From Blastocystis sp. Blastoise (taxonomy: Eukaryota; Sar; Bigyra; Opalinata; Blastocystidae): DNA of 64,000 nt. Shown piece after piece: positions 47,784 through 64,000 of the stretch. Position numbers and translations under genes: made by a program. How positions within the stretch are numbered: the stretch's first letter is position 1; each line of letters begins with the position of its first letter. Location of the stretch: the NCBI GenBank assembly GCA_039096225.1, contig JBBPEB010000018.1, positions 248,001-312,000 on the forward strand. The letters are read 5' to 3'. The notes under the pieces are model-generated. The model ran no database searches. It was not told the DNA's origin and saw only the letters and a list, made by a program, of their open reading frames with translations.

Positions 47784-49906
47784 TTTACTATATGGGCAAT
47801 AGAATGCAAATTATTAGTGTAATAAACAAACAGGAATGGACCAAGAAAATAGGTGGCCCATTTATTGGCCAGCCATTAAGGGTCCCTATAATTTTTATTC
47901 CACCTTTTAATAAAAATATCGATTATATTTTCATGATAATCATAATTTTTAGGGCTTTTACTAAAAATATAAAAACCAGAGACTTCTTTCGCTTTTTATG
48001 CAATAATGAGTTCAGAAATATTCTTGGGAAAACAACAATTATTTTTTAGTTTATAAAAAGAAGTTTATAGATTGTTTAAGATGATATTTCAATTAAAATC
48101 GAACATTTTTTATTCAGTTGACTGGTGTCTGTTATAGAGGTTTCTTTTATTTTATCATAGATACGAATTAATTTTTAATGAATGCATTTTTAAAGTTTAT
48201 ATATGTATATTCTTGTTTTTTAAATACTTGAAGAAAATAATTTGAAGTAGAATAGAGACTGAATACAAAAAAGAAAATGACAATTATTAATAATGATATG
48301 AAATACATGTAAAAGTGTATGTATAAACTCATGAATAAAGAATGAATAGATGTGTATTGTATTATGAAGACAAAATAAACAACAAACATAATGAAAAAAA
48401 AAATAAAAAAAGTATTTATAAAAAATATTATAGCGTATTCTATTTAGGGCTTTCAATTTCTATTTATTTATCTAAAAATTTATATTGTGTATATTTACTA
48501 ATATAAAACATAAATAAAATATATTTAGGGTCACATAAAATGATTCATTTAATAATTGGAATATAATTCTGCTTTGTATTTGCTTTTATGATAATTATTT
48601 AAATGATACTTGCTGCTTGAAATGACAGATAGTTGTATTAATATAAAATAATGACTGTGGGTTGCATCATTTAGAGAAATCTCATTTTTTTTTATAGAAA
48701 TATTCTGTAGTAGCTGCTAACGATATATGTAATTTAATCTAAATCAGAATTTCGTAAAAATTATTTAAAAGTAGATATGTAAAGAATCATTCATTTTACG
48801 TATTCCTTTCTTTTTTCATGAAATAATAACACTTGTGAACAAAATCAAATAGTAAATGACAAAAATCGTTTGAATTCTTCAGAATAATGAATATAAACAC
48901 TATGTCTTATTCATTGAATGGAATCATTTCATTATTTTATAAATATATTAAAATGCAACCATTTACAAGATCATTTAAAATCTAAATTAAACATTATTAA
49001 GTTATATATAGGTAAAATAATAAAATGAAAAAATGACTAATCTTCTTTTCGAGAATTATAGTTATTAATAAAATACAAAAAATAGAGTTATATATTTTAG
49101 CCATTGCGAATAATCAAAATCATTAGATATTGTGTCATTTCATTTACCAAATATTGATAAGAACAATTATTTTTATTGTATTTATGAATGACTATACGTG
49201 ACCGTATCTTAAATGTACTTTACTCGTCATACTACGAAATAATTATTCTGTTTTTAAAAATATTTTTGATATTTTAAAATTATTTACTTTTATTATTTCC
49301 ACCTTAATTTAACTAAATTCCTTTTATTTAAAATACATTGTCTTTAAGAATTAGAATGATCAATAAATGTACTTAAAAAGAAATATCTGGCTTTTTGCGC
49401 ATTTCTGGTTGATCTATTCTAGAGGTCCAGAGTGATCTAATTGTTGTAGAAAAAAATATTATTATTTACTACCTTCTCGTCCTTTTTGTAATAACAAGAA
49501 CAATTGAATAGATTAGTAACGCCTTTTCCCATCATTTAGGTATTAAATGATGTGAAAGACCAAATTTCTTTTTCGTTTCATATTTCGTTTTTTTGCATAA
49601 GATTTCACTTTTTTTTCATTTAGATTCGTTTTTTTTTCATAAAGTTTCGTTTTTTTTTCAGTGTATTTCGTAATATTTTCAAAATATTTCATTTTTTAAA
49701 TTTTTATTTTTAATGTATATGTTGTTTCTGTTTTAAATTTTATTCAGTTTATTGGAATCTAAGTAAACTATTATGTCTAAAAAGAAGAAAAACAATACAA
49801 AAATAAAAAAATCATAAATGTATGTATTCGAGATTAGGTGTTTTTTTATTGAAAAAACATAAATGATAGATTTTTAAGAATAATTTATCATGATTTAATA
49901 TATTGA
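47784..49906. other. Intergenic between eS26 and tRNA isopentenyltransferase
   Basis: About 2.1 kb. The first 250 bases are the least AT-rich and should hold the eS26 promoter. An 85-codon plus-strand frame there (47792-48049) looks fortuitous. 49550-49680 holds degenerate T-rich tandem repeats. Nothing else recognised. Confidence 0.6.
49555..49680. repeat. Degenerate TTTCGTTTTTTTTCATAAA-type repeats
   Basis: Roughly five imperfect copies of a 20-25-base unit: a TTTCG or TTTCA head, a run of T and a CATAA-like tail. It lies in the 3' flank of the isopentenyltransferase gene. Confidence 0.7.
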
Positions 49907-52150
49907 TTAAGAATTCTGTTTATTCTCGTTCGTCTTGACTTCTTCAGTTTTAGTTGCCATTTTTTCTATGTATTCCTTTCTATTCATATAAATATTTTTT
50001 TTGTTCAAATGTTCTTTGGCTCTTCTATGTTTTCTTGAGTTAATATGTTCGTTATAGTCTTTATCTCCACAGAAATCTCTTGCACATACAGTACAATAAT
50101 GATGAGTAACAGGTCTATAGAAAATAATACAAATATTCTATATTAATAAAAATGATATATATATGTATATATAACTCTTACTTGATATTCTTTTCAATCC
50201 ATTGATCACTATTTTTGATTTCTAAATTTTGAGGTGTATTTAGTAAAGAATCAACAACCTATATATTGAATAATAAAAATAATATAAAGAAAAATATATA
50301 TATATAATAATGAGTTTATAGAATAATATAATAGAGATTAGTATCTATAGAAATTGACTAGATAGTTACTTGAAGTGCGGGTTGATACACATTTTGATCC
50401 CATTGACTGATGTCTGTAGTATCTAATGATTGTATATATATATTACGTGGCATCAAACGATTTGTAATCCAAGTAATTTGTCTATACAAACATATTTGTA
50501 TAATATTAACAATATATAATATCAGAATTATAAAAAAAAACAATATAAATACTTCTTTGCATAGTTTCTAGTATTTTGTTTAAGTTGATTTAAGCAGTTT
50601 TCAATTGTTACTAATATATTAAATAGAAATATCAATAAGGATACATATAAACATTTATTTACCTTCTTTAGTACCAGTAAACGCGGGAATAAATTCTTTT
50701 AATCCTATAGCTTGCATAATACCGTGATTATTCACATCTCCATCATCTATATAGAATAATAAAAATAATAAACACAGAGATATAGCTCAATTATTTAATA
50801 GATACCAATACATATGAAATAGAATATGATAATAATTATATACCTAAGTCACCCCCTAAATCTCTATATAAATCTTTATTATTTGTAATAAAGTCTTCTA
50901 CTTCTTTTAAAAGACCTTGCTCCACCATTTTATCAACCCTATAAGAAGTATAAATTTGTTATATGTATATATATAGAAATGATATATAATAAGAATATAT
51001 TTATTATAAAAAAAGCACATTAATTATATATAATATATATATATTCTATTAAAAAGTATAGAAGCATAATATATCTATATAAATCATTACCGATCATCGA
51101 GTCGTTTATATAACGTCATTCGATCGCATGTCAAATAAAAACAACGAGCATTATAACGACTTTCTAAAGATAAAAAGCGTTTTTTCTGTTCCTCAATAAT
51201 ACTACTCTGTTTTTTCCCTATAACATATTAATGTAGAGTTTGCATAAATAATTAATAAATATTATAACAAAAGGAATAATAAACATAATAATAATATATA
51301 ATAATAAAAAAGATATCATAATCAAAATAAACATAATAAACATAATAAATATCCAAAACATAATAAACATAATAAACATAATAAACATAATAAAAACAAT
51401 AAACATAATAAAAAAATAAACATAATAAATGAAACTTACCTGTAGTTACATAGACTTCTACTGCTCGTCGAACTTTTCGTTTTTGATTCATATGAAGATT
51501 AGAAGACATTTCTGGATCCATAGTTTTTAAAATAGAATATAATTCTTCATTTGTATAATTATTTATATTATCAAGTTGATAGGGTCCTGGAATAGGAATA
51601 ATTTGCTTTTTATGAGGTTCTTCTTCATGTAATGTTCCTTCATCTAATAAAGACTCCCATAATAAACTTTGTATATAATAATTTGTTCCACCAACTACAA
51701 TTGGAAGTTTTCCTCTTGCTGTAATATCAGTTATGTAGTTTAGTTAAGAAATAAAGAGAAAAACAAATTATAGAAACACGGTATCATATATAAATATATA
51801 AAAGATATCATTTTCATAGCAGCATCACGATAATCACGAACAGTATATGTATCAGTAGGCTTTAGAAAACTTAAGAGATGATGAGGAATACCCTGAGCCT
51901 CTTCTGGAGTCACTTTAGCAGTTGCAATGGGGACAGCATCATACATTTGCATAATATCTGCATTCACTATTTCACCTCCATAATGCTTAGCCAGCTGAAC
52001 AGACAACTTTGTTTTTCCAACACCTAGATTGATTGTCAACACACTCACAACTTTTTCTTATTTACCTGTTGTTCCTATTATAAAGACAACCTTCTGCTTA
52101 GGGTAAGACATCTTAAATAATGGAATCAATAATTTATTGAATAAACTCAT
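49907..52150 (-). CDS. tRNA dimethylallyltransferase (MiaA/MOD5/TRIT1 family)
   Basis: Transfers a dimethylallyl group to A37 of tRNAs reading U-starting codons. Ten exons sum to 451 residues. The Walker A IIGTTGVGKTKLS spans the first intron. Conserved stretches follow: EIVNADIMQMYDAVPIATAK, GIPHHLL, YTVRDYRDAAMKM, then ITDITARGKLPIVVGGTNYY after an AT-AC intron, KRKVRRAVE and GIMQAIGLKEF. The C-terminal zinc finger YCTVCARDFCGDKDYNEHIN continues to a second His (C-x2-C-x12-H-x5-H), the matrin-type finger of eukaryotic MOD5/TRIT1. There are two in-frame starts: 52150 adds MSLFNKLLIPLFK before the Met at 52111, and could direct a mitochondrial form as in yeast MOD5. Stop TAA at 49907-49909. 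Confidence 0.95.
51735..51808 (-). other. U12-type AT-AC intron (tRNA isopentenyltransferase)
   Basis: A 74-nt minus-strand intron starting ATATCTTTTA (one mismatch to ATATCCTTTT) and ending ATTTCTTAACTAAACTAC. No GT donor gives a workable join here. Cutting AT-AC after ATG joins MKM to ITDITARGKLP in phase 0, matching the family's alignment at this point, and the ten exons then total an exact codon multiple. Confidence 0.87.
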
Positions 52151-52629
52151 GAAAAAATAATTGTTTTTCTTTGATAAGTTTTAATACTTATAAAAAATGT
52201 TCTTTTTAATTTTTTATAGAGTCAATAGGACTCTGAACTATGAATAGAATATATAAACGCTGATAATATGAAAGTAATATCATGATGTGCTTTCATAAGT
52301 TAGTTATTTCTTTGAATTGATCATGGATAGTATCTTAAAATAATATGAAACAGTTATAAATAATAAATTTGCAAAATTATTTCTATTATTTATGTGTTAT
52401 TCGTACATGATTTTTAATATTATATATATTTAATTTGTGTTTTGAACAATTAAATCATTTTGACAATTTAATAAAATATAAAAGTAATGTGAAATTGATA
52501 TAAGAATAAATAGCTATTGAAAAATATAAACTCAAAAAGAAAAACACATTGAGATTTGTTGTTTACTCAACTATTCAAGTTCTTTTTGATTTATTGATTC
52601 AGATATACAGATAATAAAAATTATTACAA
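52151..52629. other. Intergenic upstream of isopentenyltransferase and tRNA
   Basis: About 480 AT-rich bases containing the isopentenyltransferase promoter and the tRNA 5' flank. No further feature seen. Confidence 0.65.
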
Positions 52630-52703
52630 GCTCGCATAGCTCAGTCGGTCAGAGCACCGTGCTAATAACGCGGGGGTCGCCGGTTCGATCCCGGTTGTGA
52701 GCA
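52630..52703 (+). tRNA. tRNA-Ile (anticodon AAU)
   Basis: A 74-nt cloverleaf with no intron. Acceptor stem GCTCGCA pairs with TGTGAGC (one G-U), discriminator A. The anticodon stem CCGTG/CGCGG encloses loop CTAATAA with anticodon AAT at 52664-52666. Internal promoter boxes are present: A box TAGCTCAGTCGG and B box GGTTCGATCC. CCA is not encoded, as expected for a nuclear gene. A34 would be deaminated to inosine to read ATT, ATC and ATA; ATT is abundant in this genome. Confidence 0.96.
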
Positions 52704-52706
52704 ATC

Positions 52707-52710
52707 TTTT
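52707..52710 (+). terminator. RNA polymerase III T-run terminator
   Basis: TTTT beginning four bases after the tRNA 3' end, the usual Pol III stop signal. Confidence 0.75.
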
Positions 52711-52991
52711 GACAATTTATTTTTGATTTGAAATTTTCTATTTATACTTATTATTTTTGTATTTAGATTTTAATAAATGTAATTTGAAATTGTATTGATT
52801 CGGATGATGATATTTTTACTTGAAACCGATTAATCATATAAGAAAAAGAAATTGTTTAAAAAAAGAAATTGTGTTTTCAAAAAATTCCCGATTCTGTTCA
52901 TTTCCACGAAATGATATTCTTTTTTTTCCACCATTCATCCATTTGGTGTTTTTGTGTTGATTCTTAATTGTTGTTATTTCTTAGCTGTAAA

Positions 52992-55900
52992 ATGAAACTT
53001 TATTTCAAACTATTCTTGATTTGTTTTGCTATTGTAACAAGTGCATCGTCTTTACTAAGAGGAGTTGATGCTGTGAATCAAATTGTTTCCAATTCATTCC
53101 AATTAACTCCTGGTGAAGCCGTTGATTGCACAGTTAGAGTTGGTGCATATGATTATGCTAAGAAGATTATACCGGATTATGGTGAATTGTATAGTGTTTT
53201 CCTTTCTCTTAATTTAGAGGAATGTGGTTTGAAGTCTCCTAAGGAAGATCCTCATATTTCTATTCCTGAAAAAGAATGGGATGTAGAAGGTACAACACTC
53301 TATGTTGACGATAAAACAGGTAATGATACAAATAATGGTTCTTTTGAAAGTCCTTTTAAGACTATTCAATACGCTGTTAAGGCTTCTAGATTTATAGAAG
53401 GAAAGAAGGTTATTTATGTTCGTGAAGGAGAATATTATTTTTCTAAATCTATGGTTTTGACTCCTTTAGATTCTGATTTAACTATTTCTGCCTATAAGAA
53501 TGAGATTGTATCGATTACAGGTTCTAAAACAATAAAAGCTGATTGGAAACCTTATAAAACAAATGAATTTGAAGTATTTAATGGTATGAATGCTGGTTAT
53601 ACGATTCATACTACAGGATCAAAGACTCCTGGCTCAAGTATTCCTGGTAAGATGACTTATATGAATAAGACTACTACTTATGAACAATGTCAAGAAATAT
53701 GTCAAAAGGATTCTACATGTAATGCTTATTTTTGGCATGAAAGTTCTGTTACTGGTGGTTGGGCTAATATGTGTTATTCTATTCTTGATTCTGAATTTAT
53801 AACTGTAACGGATCCAGGTCATGTTTCAGGTATTAAATTAAACATATATTCTCTTGATTTATCAAATGAATCCATTACTACATTTGATCAATTATTTATA
53901 AATAATAAACGTCAAATACGTGCTCGTTATCCCAATGGGAATCCTGAATATATGGGTGGTTATACAGATCCTAGTGGATATATGGAATCTGGACAAGCTA
54001 CTTGGGGCCCTACACGTCAATTTAATGCTTCTTATGAATATCATATAAGTGAACCTTCAATACCAAATGCTTTATATAATCAATATGCTATAGGAGAAGG
54101 AGGGGTAGCTTCTTTATGGAATCCTCCTACTTCTTATTGGGCATTAAAGAAACCTGTTGGTGGAGGTGGCTGTACGTATACTATTCCTACTTCTATTACT
54201 ATTAAAGAAAAACAATGGAGTCCTAGAAAATATAATCATCCAGAAGGTGCTATTGTATGTAGTTATTTTATATTATCTATGTTATTGTTTATTTAATTTC
54301 TTGAATAATTAATGATTAATATTCATGATTATAATTATGCTGTTTGGTATATTATAAATTATATCATAGATTATATTTTGTATATCATAGATTTTATTTT
54401 GTATATCATAGATTATATTTTGTATATTATAGATTATATTTTGTATATCATAGATTATATTCTATTATATATTCTATTCTATATATTTACATGCATTCCA
54501 CAGTGGTGAATGGGGTAATTGGATGTTTGAAGTTGATTCTGCTCAGACTAATAATGGAGATATTACTCTTCATTGGACTAAAGGAGGATTCCAAGAAGCT
54601 AGAGGTAATAGCAAGGGAGGAAAGGTATACTGTTTATATATAGATATTATATTATATATTATATCTATATTATAAAATATACATTATATTTATGTTATAT
54701 TATATATTAAATATATATTTCTACCTATGCTATTATCTATTTTATATAGTTCTTTATTGAGAATGTATTTGAAGAATTAGATTCTCCTAATGAATGGTTC
54801 TTTGATACTACTACGAAACAATTATATTTCTACCCTAATGGTACTATTGATCAATATCAATCTATTCAAATACCTACTACCAAGAGACTTATTGAAGTAT
54901 ATTTATATACATAATTATTATTTATATAAAATAAAAAAAGCATTCTTTTATAGTAATACTAATTAAAATCTATCTATAGATACGTGGTACCGGCCATTAT
55001 CCTGTAAAGAATATATCTATCAGAGGTATTACCTTTAAGAATACTGATACTACTTATATGGATGTATATGAAGTACCTTCTGGAGGAGATATATCTGTTC
55101 ATAGGTATATATATTATATATATACTCTATTCACTAATTATATATATATATTTTTTATAGCTTTTAATTTCTCTATAAATATTCTATTTAATATTCTCTA
55201 TATTATATTTATAGAGGTGGAAGCTTATTTATTGAAGGTACTGAGAATGTATCTATTTTATATAATACTTTTATTAATATTGGGTCAAATGGTATCTGTT
55301 TAAGTAATTATAACTACAAAACTACTCTTTATTTTAATGATATCTCTCTTACTGGTGATAGTGGTATATTATTACTTGGAGATACTCAATTAGTCGATGC
55401 CACTCAAAAGGAACACAACGAATATATTAATATTGAACAGTATATATTTATAGTTATTATTTTAGAATAGTTTTAATACTAATAATAATCATTATATATA
55501 TATACTTTTGTTTATTCATTCTTCTTTATAGTAATATTATTCATGAGACTGGCTTATATATGAAACAATCGTCACCTATCATGATCGCTAGATCTGCTAT
55601 ATTTATTATTAATCTTATTAGTTTTTATTATTATTATAGTTTTTATTATTCGTTTTATTATAGTTTTTATTATACTAATTATAATTATAATAATAATAAT
55701 TATTATTATTATTATAATTATTATTATTATATTATAGATGACAACAATTCAAAAGAATATTTTATTTAATTGCCCAAGAGCTGGTATTCTATTTCTATAT
55801 ATATTATCATATATTCTGTTCTTATTATTTTATCTATTATCTTTATTTAAGTTACATTTGGTTTCTTTATAAGTCTCTTTCTTATATATATATATATATA

Positions 55901-56043
55901 TGTATATATATAGGTATAAATATAAATGATGGATTAGGTGGTGGTCATGATATATATAATAATGTCATGTATAACACGGTCAGAGAAACAAGTGATCATG
56001 TATATATATATATATATAATCAAATTATATTATTAATATTATT

Positions 56044-56088
<45 letters not shown>

Positions 56089-57200
56089 GTTATTAATACT
56101 TGGGATAGACTTCCTTATACTTCTTTATATAAAGATAATACACCTTCTATGTACCCTAAAATGAAGTATATATCTATTTACTTTATCTATTTATAGTATT
56201 ATAGAATTATATACATATCTCTTGTATACATATATATTATTCTATAGTACTATTCATCATAATTATTTAATAAGTAATTATCATTCTCTTTGGCCTATTG
56301 ATCATGATGATGGATCCTGCTACTGGAATGGTATATATATATATATTTAATATTTATTTTTTTAAAATTTTATTTTAATTATTTATTTCTCTATATATAT
56401 ATTGTTTTAATTCATTCATATATATATATATATATATATATAGATACATATAATGTTCTTGCTTATGGTGGTTGGAAAAACTTCTTAGGTCATTCAAAAT
56501 CTGGTATATATATACCAGTTTATTTATTATCACTATATATATATTATTTTATATTCTTTAGCTTCTTATAATCTTTATATATATCCGGATTCAAAATTAG
56601 CCAAGAGTATTAAACCTTTCTGTGCTCTTTCTCATGGAGCTGTACTCAACTCTTCAGGTATATATATATAAATATATAGTATATATTGTGTAAAATCAAA
56701 CAAATAATTATAATATATATATTATTAATTCAAGTTAAAATAGAACAAATAATTAAAATATATTATATATTATTTTTTTAGTTAATTAAAACATATAATT
56801 AAAATATATATAATTTACTATATACATAGGTTGGGATGAAGCTTATACTCATAATCGTTGTATTATTGAGTCTGCTACAATCTATGCTATGAATAAAGGA
56901 AAAACAGATCCAAGAATTAACGAACTTGTATACATATATTTTTACGAACTATTCTTTTATAATCATTTTGTTTAATGTATATTTATTAATAATTATTTCA
57001 TTTAGAATCCTGCTTCTAATAATAATATCATCTACACACCTCATACAGTTGATGAATTAAAAGTTGATTGCAACTATTCTGGTTATTATACTTCAATCAA
57101 GGATTATCAGGAATTAGGATTTGATAAAGATATTACTGTCAAACCTCTTCCTACCAACGAACAAATTGATCAATGGATGAGAGAATTATTAGAATTTTAA
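52992..57200 (+). CDS. Secreted right-handed beta-helix protein with PAN/apple-like insert
   Basis: Predicted extracellular protein of about 840 residues. Signal peptide MKLYFKLFLICFAIVTSASS. TLYVDDKTGNDTNNGSFESP and FKTIQYAV are the usual opening of pectate-lyase-like parallel beta-helix domains. An inserted segment (about 53630-53800; TTTYEQCQEICQKDSTCNAY, GWANMCYSI) has the cysteine pattern of a PAN/apple module. Later parts, including CPRAGININDGLGGGHDIYN, RETSDHGVINTWDRLPY, WPIDHDDGSCYWNDTYNVL and GWKNFLGHSK, match a conserved eukaryotic family of carbohydrate-active-like beta-helix proteins. Substrate unknown. Exon 1 is 52992-54254; more than ten exons follow. The introns near 54255-54489 and 55596-55735 do not resolve with standard GT-AG sites. 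Stop TAA at 57198-57200. Confidence 0.82.
54345..54470 (+). repeat. 21-bp tandem repeat in beta-helix gene intron
   Basis: About six copies of a unit like ATAGATTATATTTTGTATATC inside the first intron. Each copy carries an ATAG that could act as a 3' splice site, which makes the true acceptor hard to place. Confidence 0.85.
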
Positions 57201-57584
57201 TTCCTCTTCTGTTCCTAAGATATAAATCACATTATAGAATTTATGAAAATTGTTTTGATCACTGTCTCGTTTTGTTTTTAAATTTTTATTTTAAATTTTT
57301 TTTTGAACTCTAAGCGATTAAAACTAAGAGTGCTTACTTTATATGCTCATCTAAATAGAAAATTGATTGAATATAATGTAAATATTGTGATAAATCCTAT
57401 ACAAAACACATTTTTTCATGAAAACAAAAGCAAAGCCACAATTCAAAATCTTAATTTGTTTCAACCATAAATGAGGATTTTCAGGGTTTTTTGCTATTTC
57501 TTTAAAATTCTATGGAAAAACAATTTTAACGAACCATTCAAGATTTAAATATTTTTATATCTTATTCTAATTAGGAAGATTAAT
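57201..57584. other. Intergenic, tandem plus-strand genes
   Basis: About 380 AT-rich bases between the beta-helix gene and the second surface-protein gene. It should hold the latter's promoter; no element recognised. Confidence 0.65.
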
Positions 57585-63384
<5,800 letters not shown>

Positions 63385-64000
63385 AGGGTATTAGAAGGAT
63401 TATATATATGTCTCGTTATTATATATATTTATATTTATAATTATTATTATAATTTTCAATTTCTTGTTTCTATGATTTCTACAAGTCTATCTTTTTATTC
63501 TTTCATTATACGTAGTATATATATATGTAATTATATATATTTTTATATATTTACTGTTAGCTTTTTATATCAAAAATATTAACAAATTCTTACAAAAATT
63601 TCATCTTTAAAAAAAAAAAAATCATATTCTTTTCATATTTCCTTTTCTTTATTATATTATTTTATTAATATCTCATAAATTCTGCTTTTTCTTGGATATC
63701 TTCCTTTGAAGATATTTCTATCTGTTTCAATATTTATATTTATTTCATATTTATTTCATATTTTTTCATATTTATTATCAAATTCATATATATATATTTC
63801 TATGATTTTTTTTATAGATTTATATTTTTATATTAATTATTTTTTTTGAACAATTTAATTTGTTTTCATTTTATTGTTTTTTTTTGTTTCTTGTTTTATT
63901 ATATATATATATATCTTTATATTTAATTTATACTTTTTATTTGGATTATATTTATCCTTGGTCTATATATATATGTATATATATATAATAGTATCAATTC
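63385..64000. other. T-rich 3' flank of surface-protein gene
   Basis: About 615 bases, strongly T-rich on the plus (sense) strand, with several (TA)n runs and homopolymer T and A stretches. No gene seen before the window ends. Confidence 0.7.

Noticed and set aside
47792-48049. 85-codon ORF divergent from eS26
   Set aside because: Starts nine bases from the eS26 ATG in its promoter, matches no family, and is within the length expected by chance over six frames of this window.
55596-55735. Third U12-type intron in the beta-helix gene (start ATATTTATTA)
   Set aside because: Lacks the ATATCC donor and any CTTAAC-like branch site near the acceptor; recorded only as an unresolved intron.

Overview
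This window is about 64 kb of a very AT-rich, intron-rich nuclear genome from a unicellular eukaryote. It has spliceosomal introns, RS-domain splicing factors, ISWI, TBCE, an ABCA transporter and a nuclear-type tRNA. Most introns begin GTATAT and end TATAG, and many are little more than (TA)n or (ATT)n. Stops are TAA, TGA and TAG, so the code looks standard. Large secreted proteins with He_PIG-like, DGW and F5/8C-like modules hint at a stramenopile-like or similar protist. I cannot fix the taxon from sequence alone, and all similarity calls come from recognised motifs, not searches.

Layout. 1-1784 (+): 3' half of an ABCC transporter. 2298-3860 (-): RRM plus RS-domain splicing factor. 4068-4282 (+): tiny one-helix membrane protein; an unresolved small membrane-protein locus ends at 4967. 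7400-11428 (-): tandem CCCH zinc-finger protein with an 83-residue polyasparagine run. 13331-18535 (-): ISWI remodeller. 19605-30207 (-): full-length ABCA transporter. 31187-33839 (-): tubulin cofactor E. 33865-34740: non-autonomous hAT transposon. 35862-43096 (-): 2326-residue surface protein. 43346-47118 (+): cytosolic HSP70. 47278-47783 (-): ribosomal protein eS26. 49907-52150 (-): tRNA isopentenyltransferase. 52630-52703 (+): tRNA-Ile(AAU). 52992-57200 (+): secreted beta-helix protein with a PAN/apple-like module. 57585-63384 (+): second He_PIG-type surface protein. Intergenic stretches are AT-rich and mostly featureless.

Exon models were checked by reading frame. Coding lengths sum to whole codons for the RRM/RS gene (293 aa), the zinc-finger gene (1113), ISWI (1048), eS26 (115), the isopentenyltransferase (451) and both surface proteins (2326 and 1688).

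The strongest discoveries are two AT-AC introns with U12-type signals (in ISWI and in the tRNA isopentenyltransferase), both with the branch-site string ATTTCTTAAC, which implies a working minor spliceosome. Next are a hAT element with 11-bp terminal repeats and a perfect 8-bp target duplication just upstream of the TBCE start codon, and a 40-bp perfect palindrome upstream of the zinc-finger gene. Several introns have been enlarged by local tandem triplication. There is no operon or defence-type system; the genes are ordinary eukaryotic neighbours with no shared pathway, apart from the tRNA gene lying beside a tRNA-modification gene.
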